38,310 nt of DNA from Rhodospirillales bacterium (GTDB lineage Bacteria; Pseudomonadota; Alphaproteobacteria; Reyranellales; Reyranellaceae). The position numbers and the translations under genes are program-made. The notes under the pieces are model-generated. The model was not told where the DNA came from. It saw only the letters and a list, made by a program, of their open reading frames with translations, and did no database searches. The DNA lies in contig PLYQ01000181.1 of NCBI GenBank assembly GCA_003153415.1, forward strand, positions 1,093-39,402, in the 5' to 3' direction. Shown piece after piece: positions 1 to 10,293 of this stretch (position 1 is the first letter of the stretch; each line of letters starts with the position of its first letter).

Positions 1-578
1 TCGTCGACCACCGAGGTGAAGCTGTAGAGATAGGAGCCGTCGGCGCGCACCAGCACGGGATCGCTCTGGCTCGCCTCGTCGACATGCTGGGGCCCGCGCA
101 CCAGGTCGTCCCAGCGCACCTCTTCGGAGGCAAGCTTGAAACGCCAGTGCGGCTTGCGGCCCTCGGCCTCGAGCTTTGCCCGTCCAGCGGAATCGAGTTT
201 CAGAGCGGCGCGGTCGTAGACCGGCGGCCGGCCCTGGGCGAGCAGACGCTTGCGCCGGAACTCCAGTTCCTCCGGCGTCTCGTAGCAGGGATAGAGCCGG
301 CCGCTCTCCACCAACCGCTGACGCGCGGCGTCGTAATGCGCCAGCCGGTCGGACTGGCGTTCCTTGATGTCCCAGCCGAGGCCTAACCAGGAGAGATCGC
401 GTTCGATAGCGGCTTCGTACTCCGGCTTGCTGCGCTGACGGTCCGTGTCGTCGAGCCGCAGGATAAAGCGCCCGCCATGCCGGCGCGCGAACAGCCAGTT
501 GAACAAGGCGGCGCGCACGTTGCCGACATGCAGCAACCCGGTCGGGCTCGGCGCAAAACGAACAATGGGGGCGGCCAT
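1..578 (-). CDS. gltX: glutamyl-tRNA synthetase, N-terminal part (runs off window edge)
   Basis: Minus-strand frame from ATG at 578 reads [46 protein letters not shown]..., the class I GluRS signature; open to the window edge, so absent from the ORF track. Confidence 0.93.
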   Translation of the reverse strand, partial: MAAPIVRFAPSPTGLLHVGNVRAALFNWLFARRHGGRFILRLDDTDRQRSKPEYEAAIERDLSWLGLGWDIKERQSDRLAHYDAARQRLVESGRLYPCYETPEELEFRRKRLLAQGRPPVYDRAALKLDSAGRAKLEAEGRKPHWRFKLASEEVRWDDLVRGPQHVDEASQSDPVLVRADGSYLYSFTSVVD

Positions 579-653
579 GACCGCCGACTTGTGACGATGG
601 GCCGTTGGCGGGTCAAGCTGACTCAGCTAGTGTGCAATCAACAGGGAGGAACC

Positions 654-1370
654 ATGCGGGTCGAAGATATCCCGTACTCCGCCGATGGCGCACGGATGAT
701 CGGCCAATATGCCTTGGACGAGACAAAGGCCGGTAAGCGACCGGGCGTCCTCGTCTGCCATGAAGGGAATGGGCTCAACGACCACACCAAGAAGATCGCT
801 CAGCGCCAGGCGTCGCTCGGTTATGCCGCCTTCGCCATCGACTATTACGGCGGCGGCAAGCCGCTCGCCAACCCGGCCGACTCGAGATTGCACATCCCGC
901 CCTGGCTCGCCGATCCGACCGGCATTCGGCTGCGGGGCAATGCCGCGCTGGCCACGCTCGCGGCCCAGAAGGAAGTCGATCCGGCGCGCCTTGCTGCCAT
1001 TGGTTACTGCTTCGGCGGCACGACGTCGCTAGAGATCGGACGCAGCGGCGCCGATGTGAAGACGATCGTCGGCTTCCATTCGGGCCTGGGCACCGCGCGG
1101 CCGCACGATGCGAAGAACATCAAGGCCAAGGTGCTGGTCTGCATCGGCGCCGACGATCCCATCATTCCGCCCGAGCAGCGTGCCGCCTTCGAGACCGAGA
1201 TGACAGCAGCCGGCGTCGACTGGCGCCTGCAGCTCTACGGCGGCGCCGGCCACAGCTTCGCCAACCCCGCCGCCGATACCTGGGGCAGGCCGGGCTTCTT
1301 CTTTCACGAGGCGACCGACAGGCGGTCATGGAACGCCATGGTCGAACTGTTCAATGAAACACTGAAATAG
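654..1370 (+). CDS. dienelactone hydrolase family protein
   Basis: ATG at 654 after GGAGGA; MRVEDIPYSADGARMIGQYALDE...VLVCHEGNGLNDHTKKIAQRQASLGYAAFAIDYYGGG...; GYCFGG nucleophile motif. Confidence 0.9.
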   Translation: MRVEDIPYSADGARMIGQYALDETKAGKRPGVLVCHEGNGLNDHTKKIAQRQASLGYAAFAIDYYGGGKPLANPADSRLHIPPWLADPTGIRLRGNAALATLAAQKEVDPARLAAIGYCFGGTTSLEIGRSGADVKTIVGFHSGLGTARPHDAKNIKAKVLVCIGADDPIIPPEQRAAFETEMTAAGVDWRLQLYGGAGHSFANPAADTWGRPGFFFHEATDRRSWNAMVELFNETLK

Positions 1371-1395
1371 GAGACGACAAGCAGGGAGTCATAAA

Positions 1396-2370
1396 ATGAA
1401 ACGCCGTCATCTACTTGCCGCTGGACTCGGCGCGCTCGCCACACCGGCTATTGTGCGGGCCAACACCAAGTATCCAGACCGCACCATCCGCCTCATCGTG
1501 CCGTTCCCGGCCGGCGGGGCCACCGACATCGTCGGCCGCATGTTCGCCGACAAATTGACCCATCAGCTCGGCCAGACCGTAATCATCGAAAACAAGAGCG
1601 GCGCCGCGGGCTCGATCGGCGCCATGGAAGTCAAGAGCGCCAAGCCCGACGGCTACACGCTCCTGGTCGCGACCTCGTCGACGCACGCCATCAACCCGAC
1701 CGCATTCGTCCATCCTCCCTACGACCCGATCAAAGACTTCACGCCGATCAGCTCGGTCTGCGTCAATCCGCTGGTATTCTTCACCAACCCTGCGCTGCCG
1801 CCCTCGATAATGGAGGTGGTTCAGCTGATGAAGAAGAATCCCGGGAAATATTCCTACGGTTCGGCAGGCGTCGGCAGCATCATTCACCTCGCCGCGGAAT
1901 ACCTCAAACGTTCGGTCGGCGGCATGGACGTAGTGCATGTGCCGTACAAGGGCGGCGCGCCGGCCATACAGGACACGATAGCGGGCAATATCGCCTGGAG
2001 CATGGAGACCTTCAGTACGACGCTGCCGCTGCACCGCGCCGGCAAGCTGCGTATTCTGGCCTTCTGCCATTCCAAACGTGCCGGCATCGCGCCCGAGATC
2101 CCGACCATGATCGAGGCGGGTGTGAAGGACTACGAGGCCTACACTTTCAGTCTCATCCTGGGTCCGGCCGGTCTGCCGCCCGATGTCGTGGACACGCTCG
2201 ACAAGGCCAGCCGCCAGGTGATGGCCGACCCCACAACCAGCAAATTCCTCGAGGGTAACGCCGCCATTCCGATGCCGGACACCACGCCCGAGCGCACGGC
2301 GCAGTTCATCAAGGACGAGCTCGCCAAGTGGGCGCCGATCATCCGCGATGCCAACGTCAAGATCGCTTAG
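1396..2370 (+). CDS. Bug/TctC-family tripartite tricarboxylate transporter substrate-binding protein (copy 1)
   Basis: Signal peptide MKRRHLLAAGLGALATPAIVRA then YPDRTIRLIVPFPAGGATDIVGRM, typical Bug N-terminus. Confidence 0.93.
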   Translation: MKRRHLLAAGLGALATPAIVRANTKYPDRTIRLIVPFPAGGATDIVGRMFADKLTHQLGQTVIIENKSGAAGSIGAMEVKSAKPDGYTLLVATSSTHAINPTAFVHPPYDPIKDFTPISSVCVNPLVFFTNPALPPSIMEVVQLMKKNPGKYSYGSAGVGSIIHLAAEYLKRSVGGMDVVHVPYKGGAPAIQDTIAGNIAWSMETFSTTLPLHRAGKLRILAFCHSKRAGIAPEIPTMIEAGVKDYEAYTFSLILGPAGLPPDVVDTLDKASRQVMADPTTSKFLEGNAAIPMPDTTPERTAQFIKDELAKWAPIIRDANVKIA

Positions 2371-2379
2371 CAATACTCG

Positions 2380-2407
2380 GCGCGTCGGGTAGCAGGCCCC
2401 GACGCGC
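2380..2407. terminator. 10-bp perfect hairpin between the tandem tctC-like genes
   Basis: GCGCGTCGGG-N8-CCCGACGCGC starting 10 nt after the stop of copy 1; no U-tract. Confidence 0.5.
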
Positions 2408-2456
2408 ATCGGCCGGGGGTCGTGTTAGTAGTGCCATGTAAACTGGGAGTCTTTGA

Positions 2457-3431
2457 ATGAAACGTCGTCATCTACTCGCCGCCGGCCTCGGCACCCTCGC
2501 CGCGCCCGGCATCGTTCGGGCCGAAGGCAAATATCCGGAAAGGACGATCCGCCTCGTGGTGCCGTTCCCGCCTGGCGGACCGACGGACACCATCGGCCGC
2601 ATGACCGCCGAGAGGCTGACGGGGCTGCTCGGCCAGACCGTGATCGTCGACAACAAGTCGGGTGCAGCCGGCTCGATCGGCGCCATGGAAGTCAAGAACG
2701 CCAAGCCGGACGGCTACACCTTCCTGTTCGCGACGTCCTCCACGCACGCCATCAATCCGACCGCCTTCGTCAAGCCGCCCTACGATCCGATCAAGGATTT
2801 CACGCCGATCTCGTCGATCTGCGTCAATCCGGCGGTGCTCGTGACACATCCCTCCATGCCGGATTCGGTGGCGGGGCTGGTCGACTTGATGAAGAAAAGC
2901 CCCGGCAGATATTCATATGCGTCGTCCGGCATCGGCAGCATTCTCCACCTTGCCGGCGAATACTTCAAAAAAGAGGTCGGCGGCATGGACGTGGTGCACG
3001 TGCCCTACAAGGGTTCGGGTCCGGCCCTGCAGGATCTGCTGGCCGGCAATGTCGCCTGGATGTTCGAGACGTTCGGCACAACCCTGCAGCAGCATCGTGC
3101 CGGCAAGATGCGAATCCTGGGATTCGCCAACGCCACGCGTGCCGCGATCGCGCCGGATATCCCGACGATGTCGGAGGCCGGCGTGACGGGATACGAAGCC
3201 TATACCTTCAACCTCATCCTCGGGCCCGCCGGACTGCCCCAGCCGATCGTCGATACGATCGACCAGGCCTCGCGCAAGATCATGGCCGACAAGACCGTCA
3301 TCAAGTTTCTGGAAGACATCGCTGCCGTCCCGGCGACCGACACCTCGCCCGAGCGCACGGCGCGATTCATCAGGGGCGAACTTGCCAAGTGGGCGCCAAT
3401 TATCCGCGCCGCCGACGTCAAGATCGAGTAG
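2457..3431 (+). CDS. Bug/TctC-family substrate-binding protein (copy 2, tandem paralogue)
   Basis: MKRRHLLAAGLGTLAAPGIVRAEGKYPERTIRLVVPFPPGGPTDTIGRM; high similarity to 1396..2370 along its length. Confidence 0.93.
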   Translation: MKRRHLLAAGLGTLAAPGIVRAEGKYPERTIRLVVPFPPGGPTDTIGRMTAERLTGLLGQTVIVDNKSGAAGSIGAMEVKNAKPDGYTFLFATSSTHAINPTAFVKPPYDPIKDFTPISSICVNPAVLVTHPSMPDSVAGLVDLMKKSPGRYSYASSGIGSILHLAGEYFKKEVGGMDVVHVPYKGSGPALQDLLAGNVAWMFETFGTTLQQHRAGKMRILGFANATRAAIAPDIPTMSEAGVTGYEAYTFNLILGPAGLPQPIVDTIDQASRKIMADKTVIKFLEDIAAVPATDTSPERTARFIRGELAKWAPIIRAADVKIE

Positions 3432-3437
3432 TGCCGC

Positions 3438-3845
3438 TCAGCGCGTGGCGGGCGGAGGAGGAGTCGTGACGCCGCTCGGCATCGGAGATGCAGCACCCGG
3501 CCCGGCACCTACGCCAGCCCCGGCGCCTTCGCTCGGAGTGGCGATCGCGCCGGGCGCAGCGGTACCCGTGCTGCTGATGTAGTAACCGGCCACAGCGTTG
3601 GAGGTCGCCTTGACGTCCTTGTCCATCTTGGCCGGCACGTCGACCATGCCGATGCGCTGGCCCTTGCCGTCGAGGCGATAGCCTTCGGCATCGAGGACAT
3701 AGTTCTCGTTGTCGATGCGCAGGCCGTCCGGCGCGACGCGGTAGGCCGGCGGTGTCTTGACGAGGTTGTATTCGGGCACGGGTTGGTTGCAGGCGCAGAT
3801 CGCCACGGCAATCGATGTCAGGACAATCAAGCGAACAGCAGCCAT
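3438..3845 (-). CDS. putative lipoprotein of unknown function
   Basis: MAAVRLIVLTSIAVAICACNQPVPEYN..., signal with lipobox-like AICAC; Gly/Ala/Pro-rich C-terminus; start trimmed from 4151. Confidence 0.7.
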   Translation of the reverse strand: MAAVRLIVLTSIAVAICACNQPVPEYNLVKTPPAYRVAPDGLRIDNENYVLDAEGYRLDGKGQRIGMVDVPAKMDKDVKATSNAVAGYYISSTGTAAPGAIATPSEGAGAGVGAGPGAASPMPSGVTTPPPPATR

Positions 3846-3919
3846 TGCAATCCCCCCGGGGCGGTCGAGGGCATTATAGCGGCAATCGTGGCCGCCGCTA
3901 AAGGCCTCGTTGGACGCGG

Positions 3920-5611
3920 TCAGGCGGCTTTCTTCAGGGCCCCGTCGCGCAACTCGCGTCGCAGGATCTTGCCAACGTTGCTCTTGGGCAGCTCGTCGCG
4001 GAATTCGATGTATTTCGGCCGCTTGTAGCCGGTGAACTCCTTGGCGCAGTAGGCCGCCAGCGCCTCCTTGGTGAGGCCGGGATCCCGTTTCACTACGAAC
4101 AGCATGACGGCTTCGCCGGAATTGGCATCGGGCACGCCGACCGCAGCGCACTCAAGCACGCCCGGATGATTGGCCACTACCGCCTCGATCTCGGTGGGGA
4201 ACACCTTGAAGCCCGAGACCGAGATCATGTCCTTCTTGCGATCGACGATCTTTATATAGCCCCGCGCGTCCATCTCGCCGATGTCGCCCGACTTGAAGAA
4301 GCCATCCGGCGTCATGACCTTGGCCGTCTCTTCGGGCTGCTGCCAGTAATCCCGCATGACCTGCGGCCCGCGGATCGCGATCTCGCCCGGTTCACCCAGC
4401 TTCACGTCGTGGCCCTGATCGTCGAGGATGCGGATCTCGACATTGGGCAGCGGCAGGCCGATCGAGCCGGTGTATTCCAGCGAGTCGGTGGGATTGCAGG
4501 TGACGCCGGCCGAGGTTTCGCTGAGGCCGTAGCCTTCGACGATCGGGCAGCCGGTGACGGCGAGCCACTTCTTCGCGACGGCTTCCTGCACGGCCATGCC
4601 GCCGCCGTTGGAAATGGCGAGGCCCGAGAAATCGAGCCCGGCAAAATCAGGCTGGTTTAACAGCCCGTTGAACAGCGTGTTCACGCCGGGAAAGATATTG
4701 ATTCGGTACTTCGACAGTTCCTTCACCGTGCCCTTCATGTCGCGCGGATTGGGAATGAGGATGTTGAGCGCGCCGGTCCGCATGCCCAAAAGCCCGCAGG
4801 TGACGAAGGCGAAGACGTGATAGAGCGGCAACGCGCAGACGATGTTGAACTGGCCGGTCAGATGCTTGCGCTTGAGGCCGGGCTGCATCCAGGCTTCCGA
4901 AGCCAGCAGGTTGGCGACGATGGTGTGGTGGAGCAGCGTTGCGCCCTTGGCGATGCCGGTCGTGCCGCCGGTATACTGCAGCACCGCCACGTCGTCGGGA
5001 CCGAGATCGGGACGATCCAGCGTGAGCGAACGGCCTGCTGCGATCACATCGTTGAACGCGACATTTCCCGGCAGCGACCAGGCCGGGATCATCTTCTGCA
5101 CCCTGCGGACGACGAAGTTGACGATCAGCCCCTTGGGAAATCCCAGCAGGTCGCCGAGCGACGCCACGACCACGTGCTCGACCGGCGTGGGGCCGGCGAT
5201 CGCCTGCTGCAGCGTGGACGCGAAGTTCTCCAGCACGATCACCGCCTCGGCGCCGGAGTCCTTCAACTGATGCTCGAGCTCGCGCGCGGTGTAGAGCGGG
5301 TTGACGTTGACGGCGATGAAGCCCGCCCGCAGCACCGCCGCGACGGCGACGGGATACTGCAGCACGTTGGGCATCATGATTGCCACGCGCGCGCCACGCC
5401 TCAAGCCCCTGCCCTGTAGCCAGGCGCCAAGCGCGCGCGATAGCTCGTCGATCTCGCCGAAGGTCAGCGCCTTGCCCATGCAGACATAGGCCTTGGCGTC
5501 GCGATACTTGGCGAAGCTCTCCTCGATCAGCGCCACGACGCTGGGATAGACCGACGGATCGATGTCCGCCGGCACGCCCGGCGGATAATTTTTTAGCCAG
5601 AAGCGGTCCAT
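3920..5611 (-). CDS. fadD: long-chain fatty acid--CoA ligase
   Basis: MDRFWLKNYPPGVPADIDP...; AMP-binding motif YTGGTTGIAKGA; DRKKDMISVSGFKVFPTEIE. Confidence 0.92.
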   Translation of the reverse strand: MDRFWLKNYPPGVPADIDPSVYPSVVALIEESFAKYRDAKAYVCMGKALTFGEIDELSRALGAWLQGRGLRRGARVAIMMPNVLQYPVAVAAVLRAGFIAVNVNPLYTARELEHQLKDSGAEAVIVLENFASTLQQAIAGPTPVEHVVVASLGDLLGFPKGLIVNFVVRRVQKMIPAWSLPGNVAFNDVIAAGRSLTLDRPDLGPDDVAVLQYTGGTTGIAKGATLLHHTIVANLLASEAWMQPGLKRKHLTGQFNIVCALPLYHVFAFVTCGLLGMRTGALNILIPNPRDMKGTVKELSKYRINIFPGVNTLFNGLLNQPDFAGLDFSGLAISNGGGMAVQEAVAKKWLAVTGCPIVEGYGLSETSAGVTCNPTDSLEYTGSIGLPLPNVEIRILDDQGHDVKLGEPGEIAIRGPQVMRDYWQQPEETAKVMTPDGFFKSGDIGEMDARGYIKIVDRKKDMISVSGFKVFPTEIEAVVANHPGVLECAAVGVPDANSGEAVMLFVVKRDPGLTKEALAAYCAKEFTGYKRPKYIEFRDELPKSNVGKILRRELRDGALKKAA

Positions 5612-5672
5612 GCGGGCTCCCCCTGCAAACACGTCACCAATGCACTATAGTCGGCAACAAAGGGAGGTGAAC

Positions 5673-6113
5673 ATGGCCGTTCAAATATTGCGCAAGGAAG
5701 AAAGCGGTAATCCACGGACGATGGAGGAGGCGCTCAAGCTGATAAAGCACGTCGAGTCGCTGTTCATGCCGTGGAACATCCCGGCCCTCGCCGACGGATT
5801 CACCGAGGATTGCGTGGTGCGTTTCGGCAACGTGCCCGAATTCCGCGGCCGGGAGGCGGTCCGCGCGTTCTTCACAGCGCGCAGCGCGAAGCAACGGAAC
5901 TACCGGCTGACCAAGCAATTGCGCTCGCTCGCCGGCGACATGCTGACGAACGTGTGGAACGGCACCTGGGAAGATGCAGAAACCGGCGCGCCGATGAAAG
6001 GCTTCGGCATCGAGGTCTGGGTGATGCAGGATGGAAAGATCGCGGTCTGGGAAGCCGCCTTCAATGTCGGCCGCGCCGATCAGACGACCAGCGTGGTCGA
6101 CCTGCTACGCTAG
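5673..6113 (+). CDS. NTF2/SnoaL-like protein
   Basis: ATG after GGGAGGTG; MAVQILRKEESGNPRTMEEALKLIKHVESLFMPWNIPALADGFTEDCVVRFGNVPEFRGREAVRAFF... Confidence 0.82.
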   Translation: MAVQILRKEESGNPRTMEEALKLIKHVESLFMPWNIPALADGFTEDCVVRFGNVPEFRGREAVRAFFTARSAKQRNYRLTKQLRSLAGDMLTNVWNGTWEDAETGAPMKGFGIEVWVMQDGKIAVWEAAFNVGRADQTTSVVDLLR

Positions 6114-6536
6114 CTACTTCTTCTCCAGACCCGAGCGGATCTCCTCGTAGGACTCCTGCATGCGCTCGTGGATGATCTTGAGGGAGTCGTTGCCCGACTT
6201 CTGCACCAGCTCGGCAAGGTCGCGAGTGTTGGCGATGGCGGCCTCCATCGCCTTTTTGGCGAACTCGGCCTGCTTGGCGAAGATGTCCTGGGGCGCACCC
6301 GTGGGCTTGTAGTCCTGGGCCATCGCGGTGATGTCCTTGACCGCTGATTCGAAGATCTCGCGCTGCTTGGCCGCGATCGCCGTGGCGCCGCTCGCCATCG
6401 CCTGCCAGGAGCGCGTCATCGCGTCGAGATTTTTCTGATGGTGCTCCATGATCCTGGTCATGTCGAAGGACGGGACCTTGAGCTGCTCTCCGAGCTTTTG
6501 GAACATGTCCATGAAGTTCTGTGGTGCATCGGCCAT
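6114..6536 (-). CDS. phasin family protein
   Basis: MADAPQNFMDMFQKLGEQLKVPSFDMTRIMEHHQKNLDAMTRSWQAMASGATAIAAKQREIFE..., phasin-like helical sequence. Confidence 0.88.
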   Translation of the reverse strand: MADAPQNFMDMFQKLGEQLKVPSFDMTRIMEHHQKNLDAMTRSWQAMASGATAIAAKQREIFESAVKDITAMAQDYKPTGAPQDIFAKQAEFAKKAMEAAIANTRDLAELVQKSGNDSLKIIHERMQESYEEIRSGLEKK

Positions 6537-6555
6537 GCGAACCTCCTGCTGTCGA

Positions 6556-7836
6556 TCAGAACTGGAGCTTCAACCCCTGCTCGAGCGCGTGCAAGACCAA
6601 TCCGGCCAGCCCGCCGATCATGGCACCATTGAAACGGATATATTGCAGGTCCGCTCCGACGGTAAGTTCGATGCGGCCGATCAGCATGTCGATGTCCCAG
6701 GATTTCACCTGGTCGGCGATGAAGCGGCCGACGCCGCTCTTCTGGCTCTGCACGAAATCGCCCAGCACGCGGACCATGCCACGGTTGATCTCGGCGCGGA
6801 TCGCCGGATCGCGCGACAGTTGCCCGCCGATATCGACCAGCATGGCCTCGAGTTCGCGCCGGACCTGCGAGTCCGCGCTCACGGCGTCGTGCTCGAGGAA
6901 CGAACGCAGGCTGTCCCACGCGCCTTCCGCCAGCTTGACGATCTCCGGCCGCGCCAGCAGGTCGCTCTTCAGCGCCTGCGCCCGCCGCGCAAAATCCTTG
7001 GATGTCCGTAGGCGCTGGATGAAGCTTGTCACGAAACCGTCGAACTCGCGGCGCAGCGGATGCTCCGGATCGCCACGCGCCTCCTCGATGAAAGCCGTCG
7101 CCGAGGCCACGATCTTGCGCAGGAGATAGGCGTCGGAGCGAAACACGTTAAACAGCGCAGGCAGCTCCTTGCGGATCTTCTCGCGCATTGCGTCGAGTGC
7201 CTCCTGGTTGGTCAGCAGCTTCTCCAGCGCGCCTAAAAGCTCGTTCAGCAGACGCTGGTGCCGTCCCTTCTCCGTGATCGCCGTCAAAAGACCGGCCGCC
7301 AGAGGTGCCAGCTCGATCCTCTCGAGCTCCACCTTGACTCGCTCGCCGATGAAGGAGCGCAGACCCGACTGGTCGATGGCGGTCAAAGTCTGCGGCAGGA
7401 GCTTCAACACGAAGTCGGCCAGTGCCGCACTGCGGTCGCGGTCGGACAGCCAGTCGGCCATCAAGGCGGCGAAATCGACCTCGCCGAGTTTCTTGTCGAC
7501 GGCCTCAGGAGCGAGGAAATTGGTTTCGACGAAGGTGCCGAGATTGTCGGCAATGCGCTGGTGGTTGCGCGGAATGATCGCGGTGTGCGGGATCGGCAGG
7601 CCGAGCGGGCGGCGGAACAGCGCCACCACGGCATACCAGTCGGCGAGCCCGCCCACGGTCGCGGCCGCGGCAAAGGACGCGACGTAGCCCCAGGCCCAAT
7701 GCATCGGTTCGAAATGGCGGGCCACCACGAACAGGCTCGCCGTGGCGACCAGCACCAGGGTCGCCGCCAGCTTGATGCGACGGAGCACGCGGGCGCGATC
7801 CGCATCGCGGGTCTCGCGGGGGGAAGCGTCGTCCAT
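6556..7836 (-). CDS. DUF445 domain membrane protein
   Basis: N-terminal TM helices; GGLADWYAVVALFRRPLGLPIPHTAIIPRNHQRIADNLGTFVETNFL, the DUF445 signature. Confidence 0.9.
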   Translation of the reverse strand: MDDASPRETRDADRARVLRRIKLAATLVLVATASLFVVARHFEPMHWAWGYVASFAAAATVGGLADWYAVVALFRRPLGLPIPHTAIIPRNHQRIADNLGTFVETNFLAPEAVDKKLGEVDFAALMADWLSDRDRSAALADFVLKLLPQTLTAIDQSGLRSFIGERVKVELERIELAPLAAGLLTAITEKGRHQRLLNELLGALEKLLTNQEALDAMREKIRKELPALFNVFRSDAYLLRKIVASATAFIEEARGDPEHPLRREFDGFVTSFIQRLRTSKDFARRAQALKSDLLARPEIVKLAEGAWDSLRSFLEHDAVSADSQVRRELEAMLVDIGGQLSRDPAIRAEINRGMVRVLGDFVQSQKSGVGRFIADQVKSWDIDMLIGRIELTVGADLQYIRFNGAMIGGLAGLVLHALEQGLKLQF

Positions 7837-7880
7837 TCTGTCGTATATAGTCAGCCCAACGGACTTTTGCGGGGGAAATC

Positions 7881-8771
7881 ATGAAGGTCGGATTCATCGG
7901 CGTCGGCAACATGGGCGGCCCCATGTGCCGCAATATCATCAAGAAGAGCAATCATGCCGTGGCGGTGTTCGACCTGAACCCGGCCGCAGTCAAAACCTGC
8001 ACCGACCTCGGTGGCACGGCCGCCAAATCGATCGCCGAGGTGACCAAGGGCGCCGACGTGGTCATGACCTCGCTGCCCATGCCCAAGGACGTCGAGGCCG
8101 TGACCCTGGGCGACAACGGCATCCTGGCCAACATCGCCAAGGGCCAGACCTACATCGATCTCAGCACCAATGCCCCGTCGATGGTGAAGAAGATCGGCGC
8201 CGCGATGGCCGCCAAAGGCATCGCCATGCTCGATGCCCCGGTGAGCGGCGGCACCGTCGGCGCCGAGGCCGCGACCATCGCCATCATGGTGGGCGGCGAC
8301 AAGAAGGTGTTCGACGATGCCCTGCCCGTGCTGCAGTCGTTCAGCGCCAACGTCATCCATATGGGCGCGCTCGGCAACGGTACGGTGGCGAAACTGGTGA
8401 ACAACATGTTGTCGTTCTGCAACATGGCCGCGCTCTCCGAAGGCATGATGCTCGGCACCACCTATGGGCTCGACCCCGAGAAGCTGCTGCACGTGATCTC
8501 CACCTCCAGCGGCAACTCCAACGCGATCAGGAACTTCACGCAACGCGCCCTTGTCGGCCACTACTCGCCGCCCTCATTCGCGCTCGACCTCGCCTACAAG
8601 GACCTGCATCTCGCGCTTGAGCTGGGCGACGAACTGGGCGTGCCGTTGCAGCAGGGCGCCTCGACGCACAACCTGCAACGCCTGGCCAAAGGCATGGGCT
8701 GGGGACCGGACGACAGTTCGTCAGTCCTGCGCGTTTACGAAATGATGTTGAAGCGCAAGGTCAAACCCTAG
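7881..8771 (+). CDS. NAD(P)-dependent beta-hydroxyacid dehydrogenase (3-hydroxyisobutyrate dehydrogenase family)
   Basis: MKVGFIGVGNMGGPMCRNI; LDAPVSGGTVGAEAATIAIMVGG. Confidence 0.93.
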   Translation: MKVGFIGVGNMGGPMCRNIIKKSNHAVAVFDLNPAAVKTCTDLGGTAAKSIAEVTKGADVVMTSLPMPKDVEAVTLGDNGILANIAKGQTYIDLSTNAPSMVKKIGAAMAAKGIAMLDAPVSGGTVGAEAATIAIMVGGDKKVFDDALPVLQSFSANVIHMGALGNGTVAKLVNNMLSFCNMAALSEGMMLGTTYGLDPEKLLHVISTSSGNSNAIRNFTQRALVGHYSPPSFALDLAYKDLHLALELGDELGVPLQQGASTHNLQRLAKGMGWGPDDSSSVLRVYEMMLKRKVKP

Positions 8772-9364
8772 TGCGGCCGGGCGGGCCCCTCTCGCGCCGG
8801 CTTCTGCTTGCCGGCCTGTCGGTCCTGCCCTTCGCCAACGCCCGCGCCGACGACCGCGCCGCCTGGGCGGCGCTGCGTTCCGGCGGTCACGTTGCCTTGA
8901 TGCGTCATGCGCTGGCTCCCGGGAGCTACGACCCGCCGGACTTTCGGCTGGATGACTGCAGCACGCAACGCAATCTCTCTGCCGAAGGCCGCGCGCAGGC
9001 CGGCCGTGCCGGCGACCTCTTCCGTGCCAACGGCATCGCGACGGCGAAGGTCCATTCCAGCCAATGGTGTCGTTGCCTCGAGACGTCGGAGCTGCTGAAG
9101 CTCGGCGCCGTGAAGCCGCAGCCCCTGCTGAATGCCTATGCGGGCGACAGCGCGGGCGGCCGAAGTGCGCGGGACCCCGAAAAAGCGACGGCGTTGCGTC
9201 GATGGATCGCCCAGCAAGACCTGTCGGGACCGATTGTCCTGGTGACGCATGAAGTCTTCATCGAGACGCTGATCAGCGTCCGTACCGACTCCGTCGAGAT
9301 TGTCGTCGTCCGACTCGGCGGCGATGGTGCACTGACGGTCGCCAGCCGACTTTCAACGACCTGA
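8771..9364 (+). CDS. histidine phosphatase family protein
   Basis: GTG start overlaps preceding TAG by 1 nt; LMRHALAPG; signal peptide; TAKVHSSQWCRCLETSELL. Confidence 0.85.
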   Translation: MRPGGPLSRRLLLAGLSVLPFANARADDRAAWAALRSGGHVALMRHALAPGSYDPPDFRLDDCSTQRNLSAEGRAQAGRAGDLFRANGIATAKVHSSQWCRCLETSELLKLGAVKPQPLLNAYAGDSAGGRSARDPEKATALRRWIAQQDLSGPIVLVTHEVFIETLISVRTDSVEIVVVRLGGDGALTVASRLSTT

Positions 9365-9368
9365 AACC

Positions 9369-10293
9369 ATGAGCAGCCCAACCATGAAACGTCCGCTTCC
9401 CACGCACGGCCGCTTCGAATTCGTCCCGATCACCGAGCGGCCGGACTATTCCTGGCCGGGTGGCAAGCGGCTGGCGCTGTGGGTCGCCATCAACGTCGAA
9501 TCCTTCGGCTATGGCCTCGAAGGCCCGACGTTGGGCAATCCGCTACCCATGCCCGACCAACGCAACTGGTCGTGGCGCGAATATGGCAACCGGGTCGGCA
9601 TCTGGCGCATGCTGGAGATGGCTGACCAGTTCGACATTCCGCTCGCACATCAGATCAACTCGTACCTCTACGACACGCATCCCCAGATCATGGCAGCGCT
9701 GGGCAAGCGCAAGCGTGACGAGATCATGGGGCATGGCCGCACCAACTCGGAGAAGCCCGGCATGAGGCCTGAGGCCGAGGAACGCGCCCTGATCGCCGAA
9801 GCGACGGCCGCCATCACGAAGCACGAAGGCAAGGCGCCGGGCGGCTGGATGACTCCGCTCCAAGCCGAGAGCGAACTCACGCCCGATCTCTTGAAAGAGG
9901 CGGGCTATCGCTATTGCGTGAGCTGGCCGTGCGACGACCAGCCCCATTGGATGAAGACGCGCTCCGGGCCGCTGCTCAACGTTCCCTATGCCGTCGAGAC
10001 CAACGACTTCGTCTCGGTCATCCACCTCCGCCAGGACGCGCCGGTCTATGCCGAGATCGTGCTGCGTCAGTACGAGGAGATGCTCGAAGCAGAGCGTCGA
10101 AGCACCCCCTGGTGCTGGCGCTCTCGCTGCACACCTTCATCATGGGCCAGCCGCACCGCCTCAGCCGTCCTGCGCGACATCTATCCGCCGCATCACGGCG
10201 CACAAGCATTTCGACCGCGTCTGGATGACAACGCCCGGAGCCATCGCCGATCACTGCATCGGGCTGAAGCCCGGGATCGTGCCCGGAAGCTAG
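9369..10293 (+). pseudogene. polysaccharide deacetylase family gene (PuuE/allantoinase-like) interrupted by four +1 frameshifts
   Basis: Frame 0 reads MSSPTMKRPLPTHGRFEFVPITERPDYSWPGGKRLALWVAINVESFGYG...; conserved C-terminus HPLVLALSLHTFIMGQPHRL / RRITAHKHFDRVWMTTPGAIADHCIGLKPGIVPGS lies in other frames; removing 4 nt restores a 306-aa ORF. Confidence 0.85.
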
